Shown piece by piece: positions 15,719 through 23,747 of a stretch of DNA of 47,419 nt. The stretch is from Rhodobacter sp. CACIA14H1. GTDB taxonomy: Bacteria > Pseudomonadota > Alphaproteobacteria > Rhodobacterales > Rhodobacteraceae. Under the pieces are notes generated by a model. It made no database searches and was not told where the DNA came from. It worked only from the letters and a program-made list of their open reading frames with translations. Position numbers and translations under genes: made by a program. Numbering within the stretch: the first letter of the stretch is position 1; each line of letters starts with the position of its first letter. The stretch is from assembly GCA_000500915.1 (NCBI GenBank), contig AYNO01000007.1, positions 1-47,419 on the forward strand, given 5' to 3'.

Positions 15719-17245
15719 TCAGACGCCGTTCAGGCCGTCGATCTGGTCCTTCAGCGAGGCGGCGGTGTCGGCCGGGCTCATCTCGCCCGACAGCATCCGC
15801 TGCGTTTCCGACGCGATGAGCGAGTGGTACTCGTTCGCTTCGGTGATCTTCGGGCCCAGAACGAAGTTCGGGTCCTTGATGCCGAAGTTGTAAACCGCGT
15901 CGAAGGTCAGGGCGTTGGGCATCGCGCTCGGACGGCTCTTCGCGGCCTGCACCTCCGGAATATCCAGCACGGACTTGCGGGTGGGCGTGCCGCCCAGACC
16001 CTTCAGCACGTCATACTGGATGTTCTTCGAGGTGGACCAGATCGCAAACAGATAGGCCGCACGCTGCACGTCCTCGGGCGCGTTGGCGTTGATGCCGATG
16101 CCGCCGATGCCGCAGTTGGTGCCGTTCACCGCTTGACCGCCATTCAGGATCCAGCTCGCCTCGCCCTTCGGGCAGGGCGCATAGGCCGTCTTGCCACCCG
16201 CCGCGACCGAGGTCTTCTCGTCTTCGACCGAGGCCGCGAATTCGTGGTACTGGACCTGCATCGCGATGTTGCCCGACTGGTAGACGGTGTTCAGCTCCAG
16301 CGTGCCGTTGGCCAGGTTGTCGGGGTGCGACACATCGGCCAGCGCCTTGAACTTCTCCAGCATCAGGACGGACTGTTCGTCGCCCCAGTTGGTCGGACCC
16401 GGCTCTTTCGACCCGATCTTGTCGTCCATGTTGAAGTCGGTCCAGCGGCCATGCGCGAACATCATGCGCTGGATGTCCAGCTGCGTGGTCCAGGCAAAGC
16501 TGCCTTGGTGCTGGGCATAGCCATAGGGAACGTCCGCCCCGCCTTCTTTCAGCTTCTTGAAGAAGGTCGCGATGTCCAGCACGTTCTTCCAGGTGGAATT
16601 CTCGTTGTATTCCAGCCGGTAGCCATATTCGGCCTCGAAGTCCTTGGTGTACTTCTCGAACAGGTCCTGACGGTAGAAGGTCACCGCGATCGCCGCGTCA
16701 TAGGGCAGCGCGATGATCTTGTCCTCGGAATAGAAGCGCCCGCAGGCCGACAGGAAGTTGTCGAACCACGCATCGTCGCCATAGCCGTCCACGTCCTGCG
16801 GCAGCGTCTCGTCACCGAACATCTTGGACAGATCGACGTAGAAATCGGCGAAGGGCGCGCCGATCGGCTTGTCCTGGATGTAGTTCAGCACATAGTCCGA
16901 CTTGCCCGAACGCAGGTCGATCCCCGCCTTCTGCTGCACAACCGGCAGGTCGTCGGTCAGGATTTCGACCTCGATGCCGGTCAGGTCATAGAAGGCCTTG
17001 ATATTGTCGCGGATGGCAAAGGACGGCGGGGTGTTTTCCGACAGGAACGTCAGCTTGGACCCGGCATATTGCTTCCACTTGGCGTCATCGGACGAGGCCG
17101 CCTGAACCCGGCTCGACATGATGGTGGAGTTCAGGCCGACGGCCAGCGACCCCGTGCCCAGCATCGTGGCGCCATACCCACCCAGCTCGAGGAACCGGCG
17201 GCGACTGACGCGCGAGACCTGCGCATTCTTCGGTTTGTGAAACAT
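15719..17245 (-). CDS. Extracellular sugar-binding protein, Tat-exported
   Basis: 508 residues from the ATG at 17245, which has GGGAGAG upstream; a longer reading frame to 17326 lacks support. The N-terminus carries a twin-arginine signal, SRRRFLELGG at about 14-23, then a hydrophobic stretch to about residue 45 ending VQAAS. The mature part is a MalE-family (family 1) solute-binding protein, long for the group. Tat export implies folding before export, perhaps with a bound ligand or metal. First gene of the operon that includes permeases, ATPase, transglutaminase-like protein, kinase, VOC, aldolase, HAD, ABM and MBL genes. Confidence 0.92.
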   Translation of the reverse strand: MFHKPKNAQVSRVSRRRFLELGGYGATMLGTGSLAVGLNSTIMSSRVQAASSDDAKWKQYAGSKLTFLSENTPPSFAIRDNIKAFYDLTGIEVEILTDDLPVVQQKAGIDLRSGKSDYVLNYIQDKPIGAPFADFYVDLSKMFGDETLPQDVDGYGDDAWFDNFLSACGRFYSEDKIIALPYDAAIAVTFYRQDLFEKYTKDFEAEYGYRLEYNENSTWKNVLDIATFFKKLKEGGADVPYGYAQHQGSFAWTTQLDIQRMMFAHGRWTDFNMDDKIGSKEPGPTNWGDEQSVLMLEKFKALADVSHPDNLANGTLELNTVYQSGNIAMQVQYHEFAASVEDEKTSVAAGGKTAYAPCPKGEASWILNGGQAVNGTNCGIGGIGINANAPEDVQRAAYLFAIWSTSKNIQYDVLKGLGGTPTRKSVLDIPEVQAAKSRPSAMPNALTFDAVYNFGIKDPNFVLGPKITEANEYHSLIASETQRMLSGEMSPADTAASLKDQIDGLNGV

Positions 17246-17520
17246 TTTCTCTCTCCCTGTTATGCGGCGGCACACGGCCGGCCGTCGCACAGGTTCCCCC
17301 CACCCCGCCGGCTCCTCTTCCGACATCCGGGATAAACGAATCCTGCACAGCTTGAGTGTTAGCTATTCCGCCCCATTATGTAAAATATTTTCTTCATGCT
17401 CTACGCGCGAAAGAATGGCGCATTGGGCTTGATGCAGATCGGTGGGCTCTCGCGGCATTTTCGCATGGGTTTCTCGGTTTTTGGTAACAAAACATTACCA
17501 TTCGAACATCCCCAGCCGTC
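17246..17520 (-). promoter_or_regulatory. Promoter region of the sugar transport operon with two palindromes
   Basis: The upstream region of the binding-protein gene becomes AT-rich at 17370-17500. At about 17383-17398 there is GTAAAATATTTTC with the perfect palindrome AAAATATTTT; its minus-strand form GAAAATAT recurs in the acoA/RpiR promoter region. At 17482-17500 there is TGGTAA-N7-TTACCA, a perfect 6-bp inverted repeat with operator spacing. Either could bind the local RpiR protein or another regulator. This is positional inference; no promoter hexamers are assigned. Confidence 0.45.
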
Positions 17521-17963
17521 TTCTGAAAATTGTTTTCCGGCTGTGGCGTTGATGTCCAGCGCATTTCAGAAACCTATTTTCCTCGCGAATCCAGCGGCCT
17601 GCAAAGCGCAGCCGCTACCAACCGCAGCAGTGCCGCGAATATCCGTACCTTCCGCGAAACGCCGGCCATGGCCACCCGCCAACCCCGGCCGTGCAATCCC
17701 CCGATCACCCCACCGATCCCCGCCCGTTCAGGGCGCCGATCCGACACCCCGCCAGAGGCCCCGGACACCAGCCAAGATGCGCGATCCGAGCCGCCTCCAA
17801 CCCCAACCACCGCGCCCCCGACCGCCATGGGGTGCAGAGGACGGCCTCCCCCCCTCGCCGACGAAGCCGCCTACCCGCAGGCCATCGGGGATCATCCGCA
17901 CAGCCAGGCGGAGGTGGGTTGTGGGGATTGTCGAGCTCTTGCGGTGCGGGCAGCCAGAATGCC
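17521..17963. other. Stretch without a recognised gene
   Basis: About 440 bp of proline/alanine-codon-rich, GC-rich sequence. Open frames exist on both strands, including plus-strand frames reaching 17979 and 18031, but none has a convincing ribosome site or resembles a known protein, and several frames are open together, as expected from high GC. It lies on the host side of the tRNA-fMet scar. I see nothing functional in it. Confidence 0.5.
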
Positions 17964-17989
17964 AAAGGCCCAGCGTTAGCTGGGCCTTT
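17964..17989 (-). terminator. Hairpin terminator downstream of the tRNA-fMet fragment
   Basis: A perfect 11-pair stem, AAAGGCCCAGC (17964-17974) and GCTGGGCCTTT (17979-17989), with a four-base loop. It lies 18 bp beyond the CCA end of the tRNA-fMet fragment in the minus direction, where tRNA terminators normally sit, so it is most likely the original terminator of that tRNA gene. It could also work in the plus direction, where TTTT follows. Confidence 0.65.
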
Positions 17990-18006
17990 TGGGGTTTCGT
18001 TTGCTT

Positions 18007-18024
18007 TGGTTGCGGGGGCAGGAT
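18007..18024 (-). repeat. 3' end of tRNA-fMet: probable attachment-site scar
   Basis: On the minus strand the 18 bases ATCCTGCCCCCGCAACCA equal the last 18 of the alphaproteobacterial initiator tRNA: last two T-loop bases, 3' T-stem strand CCTGC, acceptor strand CCCCGCA, and ACCA. Identity stops at once upstream (18025 onward), where the rest of the T loop should be. The tRNA 5' part is not in the window. Tyrosine recombinases often insert into tRNA 3' ends and leave such a duplicated tail at one end of the island. It marks the left edge of the segment that carries the defence genes. No integrase is visible. Confidence 0.7.
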
Positions 18025-18310
18025 GCACTGAAGCCCCTACCCTGCAAGTCGCAGCATAGAAGCGTTGACCAGCGAACCACCAAGACACCCATGGGCCAGC
18101 CGACAAGAAACATACCCCAAACCAAATTACCAAGTGCCCAGCTCCCTTAGCAGACGTTCAAATTCGGTGCCCGTCGTCACGGTTTTCGTGCACGCCACTT
18201 AGCAAGATCGGCCCTTTGCGGCCGCTCGACCGCACAGAGGCCAACGTCCGCTTTCCCTAGCCAGATCGATGGCACGGCAACAGGGATGCTTGCAAAATAG
18301 CCTGCTACGC
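18025..18310. other. Gap between the tRNA scar and the helicase gene
   Basis: 286 bp with no convincing gene. It contains AACGTCCGCTTTCC at 18243-18256, which recurs in inverted form (one mismatch) at 22806-22819 beyond the other side of the nuclease-helicase pair. The rest shows nothing recognisable. Confidence 0.4.
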
Positions 18311-21300
18311 TCAGTCGTCGACCAGCAGCAGATACGCCCGCATGCGATCCACCACCGCAGGATACTCTTCCATGTTTGAGATCTCTGGCTCACGCTCGAT
18401 AGTGGCGGAATAGGCCTGATGCGTCTGAACGCGGCTCAAGAAGCCGCGCTTGATGTCGCTAAAGGCGAGCTTGTTCGGGGTGTCGAAGCCGCGTCTGACC
18501 CCGGCTGCAAGGCAGTCAATGACAGAGACCGGCGTAGCCGGTCCGTCGGCGACGGCAGGTATCTCGCTTGCCGTGCGCGCGGCTAGACCGGCAGCGAAGG
18601 AAAGGCTGAGCGGCACTAGCTGAGAGACTAGCTCACGGGCACGCGGGCAGATCGCTTTTTCAGCGGGGTCGCCGCCGAGTTGTCTTTCGATTTCGCGCAA
18701 GGGTTCGCCGCGTAGCCAGGCCAGAATTCCGGGTTCGAGGTTCTTTACGGCGTCGGCCGTCAGCGGTCCGTCCTTCTTGTTTCCGGTAGCGCCGAGAATT
18801 GCTCTACCATCACGGATCAGAATGGCATCGCGCGCATCCTGATCCTCTGCGAGCCAGTTGATGATCCAGGACGTCCAGTCCGGTATTGTCTGGGGTAGGC
18901 GTTCAATCTGATCCTCGATCCTTTGCCGCAGCGATTTGAGTATGCCGAGCGGCGCGCCGCTCTGGGTGGCAAGCTCCGCCAGGACCTGATCATCGGCCTC
19001 CTTCGCTCTCTCGCCGATAAGCTCGTTCAGTCGCGCGACTTTCGCATCGAACTCCGCCTTCTGGTTGATCCTTATGGCCGTGAAGGCAGCCAGTGACCGC
19101 CCTATCGAAAAGCGCGTCGTTGCCTCGGTTTCTGCTCCTTCAGGCGCGACCGCAGTGGCCAAGCGGTTCAGGGCATACTCGACATCGGGATCGGCAGTAG
19201 CCGCCACATTGATGCGATCAAGAATTGTCTGCAGGGGATCGCTCAGGGACAGGCAGCGGTCGTCCTCCGGCAGTACCGACTTCAGCTTGTCGAGCACCCC
19301 TTTTGTGAAGGGCCTACCTTGCCTGAATTGAAGCACGGCTTCAGGGATCAGGAGCACGATGCCGTTGGCGAGGTGACCGGCGCGCCCTGCACGGGCCGCA
19401 GCATTCAGTATCTCGTGCGCCTCCAGGTCTTCTCGCCCTCCTTCGTCCGGGTCGCTGCGCTTGTCCCCGGCAAGAATGGCAATATGAGCCGGAAGGTTGA
19501 GACCTTGCGCCAGCGTCGGTGTAGCGACGATGACCTTTGCCCCATCGGCACGGCGGAACAAGCGTTCTGCCAGATCGCGCTCCAGCCTGAGCATCAGCGC
19601 ATTGTGGGGCACGGCGGCGGCGGGACCGGGCAAGATCGCGTGTTCCAGCCCGCCAAGCTCAATCTCCAGCGCCTTCCATCGCTCTTCTTCATCTTGCGTT
19701 TGCTCTGGCGGATCACCCAGCAGCGCCGCGATTTCACGCGCAGTGGACGCGGCAGTATCCTTGCGGTTGACGAAGACGATGCCTTTCAGGCCGTTGCGCG
19801 CCGCAACAGCCGCAACTTGCGCGGCTACCTTGTTTACATTCGGCGTCAGATAGATCGAACCATCCCGGTTGAGCTTACCTGTTAACGTGACCGGCGCATC
19901 GGATATGGCCGTCAGGGTGCAGCTTGGCGCTGCACCGGCCAGCCAGTTGTGCTGAAGCCCGAAGAGAGCATGCGGCGGGCATTGCAGCGCTTCGGCAGCC
20001 GGTTTGCGCAGGTTCTTTGCGCGCTTTTTCTTTCGGGCATCCTCCGCGCGCTGAACGGCGATCGCGTTGCGTGTCATCTGCACGATGGCGGCACTCTCAT
20101 ACAGCAGGACGCCGCGCGCCTGTCGGCTCGGCTTCCAAAGCGGATCGGCAAAAACACAGGTGCGACCGGTGAGCTCTTCAATCCACTCTGCGAATGCAGC
20201 GCCATTATCGAGCATCGCGGAAAGAAACAGGAAGTCGGCTTCCGGTGCGATGCTATTGAAGGCAAGGACGCAGAACATTCCGTCCAGCGCCCGGCGGAGA
20301 TTCGAGACGGGGCTGAGGAGATGACATTCGTCAAAGACCAGCAGCCCCACGTTTTCAAAAGCCTCGGGCGAATATGACAGAAGCGCAAGACAGCGCTCCG
20401 GCGTCATGACCTCGATGCTTTCGAAGTTGGTGCCGGAAGCGAACAAGCGGTCGAAATCGCTCGAAACAACCGAACCTTCCAGCGATTCTGGGAAGACCTT
20501 CTGCAGATCGTCGGTGAGTTGATCCACAAGCGCGTGGGTTGGAGCTAAGAACACAACCGACTTGCCGCTTGCCAGTACAGCAGCAATCTTCAGGCAAGAG
20601 ACCGTCGTTTTTCCCGCGCCGGTCGGCAGAACGAGCACGGCGGACTTGCCGCTCTCGTGGAATCCTTTCGCTATGGCCACCCTATGATTGGGCCAGACGA
20701 AAGGTGCGGCATTCGCACGATGCCTCAGCCAGCTTCGCCAGTAATCCCCATCTGAACCATCGGGCGGCTGCAGGCGTGTAACCGCCGCGCCCGCAATGGA
20801 GTCATAGGCTGCCAGCAGCAGTGATGCGAGGTGACGCGGTCCCGGATAGGTGGTCTGGAAACTCTGGGACAAATCGCCGAGGCGACCGTGCTCGAGAGAA
20901 GAGAGGGCCAACACGCGGGCGAACGCCGCCCTTGCGCCGTCGAACCGCCCTGCCGCCTTCTCGGGCATATCTTCTGTCAGAACTTCCGCTGCAAACAACT
21001 CGACACCGACGACGAGGCTCTCGAAGAGCGCCGTTGTCCCCCGCTGTTCAAGCAATCCGCCGGAGAAGAACCCCTCCGGACGGCGCTGCGCGCGGTCAAG
21101 AATGCTCTGGAAATTGCCGCGCGCCAGGTCACGGATATCTTCGGCCAGAATGGTGCAGACATAGTCCTGCTCTCCATCTTCCGGCCTGATGAAGCGCGCG
21201 GCTTCGTGGGCGTCCGCATATTGCTCGGCCACCAGAAAAAGCACCGCCGCCGCGATCGCCGGATGGATGCGATCCCGATCCATGATGCCAACAGACCCGG

Positions 21301-21613
21301 CAGCATCGGTCTGCGCGAGGTCCTGCGCCAGAATTTGATGCGCCGTGCCGGCAACGAATGCCGCCGCCCTGCGGTAGTCGGCGTCGCGCCGGACGGACAC
21401 AACGATCTCATAGGCGTCGGCAATACGGGCGAGAGGCCATTCGCCGTCAGCAGCGCCGTCACCAGCCGCATCTTCAGCGCCTTCGACGCGTCTCATTCTG
21501 CGTGCAACCAGCTCTGCATACTGCGCTGTAAGCAACTGCGGCAGCTCGGCAGGATTCAGGCCTGGCAAGGCTGGCGCAGTACGCATGATTTCTGCTGTCA
21601 CCGGATCGAACAT
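18311..21613 (-). CDS. hamB: Superfamily 2 DECH-box helicase, Hachiman HamB-like
   Basis: 1100 residues. The N-terminal region of about 300 residues has no motif I recognise. The helicase core follows: Walker A PTGAGKTT at about 330-337, motif Ia APTHALVDQL, motif II DECH at about 428-431, motif III SAM near 465, and motif VI as NAAARAGRAGH near 755, a Ski2-like pattern. A C-terminal region of about 300 residues is unassigned. The gene begins in TAATG, sharing one base with the stop of the nuclease gene, so the pair is coupled. Nuclease first, helicase second, with these sizes, matches HamA-HamB of Hachiman, in which HamB senses aberrant DNA and releases HamA nuclease. Another helicase-nuclease defence pair is possible. 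Confidence 0.72.
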   Translation of the reverse strand: MFDPVTAEIMRTAPALPGLNPAELPQLLTAQYAELVARRMRRVEGAEDAAGDGAADGEWPLARIADAYEIVVSVRRDADYRRAAAFVAGTAHQILAQDLAQTDAAGSVGIMDRDRIHPAIAAAVLFLVAEQYADAHEAARFIRPEDGEQDYVCTILAEDIRDLARGNFQSILDRAQRRPEGFFSGGLLEQRGTTALFESLVVGVELFAAEVLTEDMPEKAAGRFDGARAAFARVLALSSLEHGRLGDLSQSFQTTYPGPRHLASLLLAAYDSIAGAAVTRLQPPDGSDGDYWRSWLRHRANAAPFVWPNHRVAIAKGFHESGKSAVLVLPTGAGKTTVSCLKIAAVLASGKSVVFLAPTHALVDQLTDDLQKVFPESLEGSVVSSDFDRLFASGTNFESIEVMTPERCLALLSYSPEAFENVGLLVFDECHLLSPVSNLRRALDGMFCVLAFNSIAPEADFLFLSAMLDNGAAFAEWIEELTGRTCVFADPLWKPSRQARGVLLYESAAIVQMTRNAIAVQRAEDARKKKRAKNLRKPAAEALQCPPHALFGLQHNWLAGAAPSCTLTAISDAPVTLTGKLNRDGSIYLTPNVNKVAAQVAAVAARNGLKGIVFVNRKDTAASTAREIAALLGDPPEQTQDEEERWKALEIELGGLEHAILPGPAAAVPHNALMLRLERDLAERLFRRADGAKVIVATPTLAQGLNLPAHIAILAGDKRSDPDEGGREDLEAHEILNAAARAGRAGHLANGIVLLIPEAVLQFRQGRPFTKGVLDKLKSVLPEDDRCLSLSDPLQTILDRINVAATADPDVEYALNRLATAVAPEGAETEATTRFSIGRSLAAFTAIRINQKAEFDAKVARLNELIGERAKEADDQVLAELATQSGAPLGILKSLRQRIEDQIERLPQTIPDWTSWIINWLAEDQDARDAILIRDGRAILGATGNKKDGPLTADAVKNLEPGILAWLRGEPLREIERQLGGDPAEKAICPRARELVSQLVPLSLSFAAGLAARTASEIPAVADGPATPVSVIDCLAAGVRRGFDTPNKLAFSDIKRGFLSRVQTHQAYSATIEREPEISNMEEYPAVVDRMRAYLLLVDD

Positions 21614-22512
21614 TAGTGATCGTCCTCCCCGAGCTCGTCTATGAAGGCGATCGCCCGACCGGCAATCTCGTCAAACCAGGTGCGCAGTTCCGAAGGCGGC
21701 AGGAATGTCGCCCCGATGCGCTGCGCCCCGGTGATCTTTTCAAGACCCTCATATCCTTTGAACAAAGCTGTGCGTCCCGCCTCCGAGTCGTGGTCAGGGT
21801 TGATCGTCAATCCGGCGCGGTAGGCCCTGTATGCCATATCCAGTACGCGCCCTGCAGCCTCCATGACCGCTTCGTCGGGAATCCTGCCGTCAAGCAGCGA
21901 AGATGTTGCCGCCACCAGCTCCGAAGCCCTTTTGCCCGCATGATAGTTTTGGAAGGCAGGCAGAACTTCGTCTCTGAATTTTCGCCGGGGGTCGTTCGAA
22001 CATTTGTCTTCGAGAATTGTCGCGCGGACGACCGTTTCACCTTTTTCGTCCAGTTCGATCATGAGCCCGTCAAGACCCTGTGTCGTCGCGCTGATGTGCG
22101 GGTCTCTCATGAGCACGTTGGCGGCAGCACCCTGTCGGGCGGCGATCCAAGAGATCGCCTCGAAGATCAGACCGTCGCGATGCCATCGGTGAGCGTCCTG
22201 CTTTTCCGGCGTTTCTCCGGTCACGGTCAGACGCTGCTTCGCATCGGCACGGAGCACGTCGATCGTCAAGGCCGGAACCGCTGGCTGCAGGTCCACGATA
22301 ATCCGCGCCGCGTGCTTCGCCTGTCCCATCGCGATGATCGCTATGAGCCGCGCCAATAGCTCGACGTCACCGACCGTCCAGTGATCGCCGACACAGTGCT
22401 CGTTGACCTTGCATGCCGCCGTCGAAATCGCCGTTGGGGACGCAGCTCCGGCCTCCGGCCCGGCGGAAATGGTCATCTTGTCGGGGCTGTCTGTCTCAAG
22501 GGCCTTGTTCAT
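21613..22512 (-). CDS. hamA: DUF1837/HamA-like nuclease of a helicase-nuclease defence pair
   Basis: 299 residues from the ATG at 22512 (a TTG at 22560 is possible; neither has a strong ribosome site). Candidate PD-(D/E)xK nuclease residues, in order: Glu118 in GLIFEAIS, Asp148 in GLDGLMIEL, and the ExK pair Glu168/Lys170 in ATILEDKCS, with FRDEVLPAF following. HamA of Hachiman is a DUF1837 protein with an essential ExK motif and about this length. The assignment rests on motif, size, order and coupling to a large helicase; overall sequence similarity is not obvious by eye. Base use is less extreme in GC than in the sugar operon, in keeping with acquired DNA. Confidence 0.62.
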   Translation of the reverse strand: MNKALETDSPDKMTISAGPEAGAASPTAISTAACKVNEHCVGDHWTVGDVELLARLIAIIAMGQAKHAARIIVDLQPAVPALTIDVLRADAKQRLTVTGETPEKQDAHRWHRDGLIFEAISWIAARQGAAANVLMRDPHISATTQGLDGLMIELDEKGETVVRATILEDKCSNDPRRKFRDEVLPAFQNYHAGKRASELVAATSSLLDGRIPDEAVMEAAGRVLDMAYRAYRAGLTINPDHDSEAGRTALFKGYEGLEKITGAQRIGATFLPPSELRTWFDEIAGRAIAFIDELGEDDH

Positions 22513-22857
22513 CTGGTTAAGACTCTCTAAGCGCGGCCGCTGCAGGCGCGTTCCTTTCAATGACAGCGCCGCGGATGCGCGACAACAAATACATGACTTT
22601 ATTTGGTTTTACGTGAGAAACCTACTTCAAGTTGCGCAATCTGTCCTGTGAAGTGGCTCGACGGGTAGCTCGCGATCGTGAACATCGGGAAGATTGCGGA
22701 CATTCGCGCTCACGGCAACGAACGTCCGTTCTCCGCCCAAAACGTGCTTTCCCACTCTTTGTGACCCCGAGGTCCACCGCCTTCCTCTGAGAGGCAGGAA
22801 AGGGCGGAAAGCGGACATTCGCATTTTAGACAACGCGCAGCCATGCACTGGCGAAAT
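22513..22857. other. Intergenic region upstream of the defence pair
   Basis: 345 bp with AT-rich patches around 22580-22620, probably holding the promoter of the nuclease-helicase operon. The 12-mer GCGGACATTCGC occurs twice (22696-22707 and 22811-22822) and a related AACGTCCGTTCTCC near 22728. No convincing gene: a minus-strand frame at 22627-22848 has no ribosome site or resemblance to anything. Confidence 0.45.
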
Positions 22858-23598
22858 TCAAGTTTTAGGCTGCTTTCCCTTGCCCTCGGGCTTCAAGGCG
22901 GGACGGGGACGGCCCGCAAGCTCCGTGGCAGCATTCGCGCCGATGCCTGTCATGCAGAGAAGCCTGACGATGATCTGGTCTGATGCGCTTGCGGGGACCT
23001 GACCGGTCGTGATCGCAAGGCTCGCGCCAATCAGCGCATGGGTCGTCAATCGCCAGACCAATTCGGCGTTCGAAACCTCAAAGCGACCAGCCTGTGATGC
23101 CAGCCGAAGGTCCCGGATGGCAAAGGGTCCCATCATGCGAAACATGGCATCAGCGATGACCTCGGACCGATTGAGCATCTGGGCCCAACGCAGATCGCTG
23201 GTCGCTGTGTCTAGAACGGTCCTTATGCCAAAGGCATAGACCTGCGCGGGATCCTCGAAGGTGTCGGTCACTTCCTCGATGCGGAGCGCAAGGTCATGCA
23301 TCAGGTTTTCCAGAACCGCGATGGCAAGCTCGTCCTTGGATTTGAAGTAATTATAAACCGTGCCCGCGCCAACATCTGCACGTTCGGCGATCTCGAGCAT
23401 CGTGGCGGCCTCGACGCCCTTGTCGGTCATGATGTCTCGCGCCGCAGCAATAAGCGCATCGCGATTGCGGCGCTGGCGGCGGGCGACCCGGCCTTCGGCA
23501 GCGGGATTCTCTGGCTCCTGATTCATGTCCGAATCATATTCAGTTTTCGAACCAAGCTCAACGGTAACCCCCGAACTTCCAAGATCATGTGAATTCAA
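22858..23598 (-). CDS. TetR family transcriptional regulator
   Basis: 246 residues from a TTG at 23598, chosen because AGGAGG lies seven bases upstream; an ATG at 23526 without such a site would give 222. The TetR helix-turn-helix is clear: AARDIMTDKGVEAATMLEIAERADVGAGTVYNYFKSKDEL. The C-terminal ligand domain is unassigned. It is divergent from the flavoprotein hydroxylase gene that opens the aromatic cluster; the 149-bp gap has a palindrome overlapping a promoter, so it is probably the cluster's aromatic-responsive repressor. A basic lysine/proline-rich tail (RPRPALKPEGKGKQPKT) closes the protein. Confidence 0.9.
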   Translation of the reverse strand: MNSHDLGSSGVTVELGSKTEYDSDMNQEPENPAAEGRVARRQRRNRDALIAAARDIMTDKGVEAATMLEIAERADVGAGTVYNYFKSKDELAIAVLENLMHDLALRIEEVTDTFEDPAQVYAFGIRTVLDTATSDLRWAQMLNRSEVIADAMFRMMGPFAIRDLRLASQAGRFEVSNAELVWRLTTHALIGASLAITTGQVPASASDQIIVRLLCMTGIGANAATELAGRPRPALKPEGKGKQPKT

Positions 23599-23747
23599 TA
23601 CCTTACCTCCTCATCGGAGTGACTTATTTTCAAACTTGACGATGATTCATTTTTGTTCAAGAATCATTTCAGATTGATCGTCACCCAAGAGATCGGGCGG
23701 CAGATCGACTGATCGTCCGTCAACGGACCGACCTTGGGAGGACAAGC
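23599..23747 (+). promoter_or_regulatory. Divergent promoter of tetR and the aromatic operon, with TetR operator candidate
   Basis: An inverted repeat ATGATTC-N12-GAATCAT spans 23642-23667. It covers the spacer and -10 area of a plausible plus-strand promoter with -35 TTGACG at 23636-23641 and a weak -10, AAGAAT, at 23659-23664. A bound repressor there would block the hydroxylase operon. A second symmetric GAAT-CAT-ATTC lies inside the start of the tetR gene near 23534. All are inferred from sequence symmetry. Confidence 0.55.

Noticed and set aside
17396-18031. Possible plus-strand gene ending at the terminator-like hairpin
   Set aside because: No ribosome site, proline/arginine-rich, other frames equally open, and the hairpin is better explained as the terminator of the minus-strand tRNA remnant.
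22627-22848. Small minus-strand frame upstream of the TetR gene
   Set aside because: No start signal or resemblance; it covers the repeated GCGGACATTCGC motifs and is probably noncoding.
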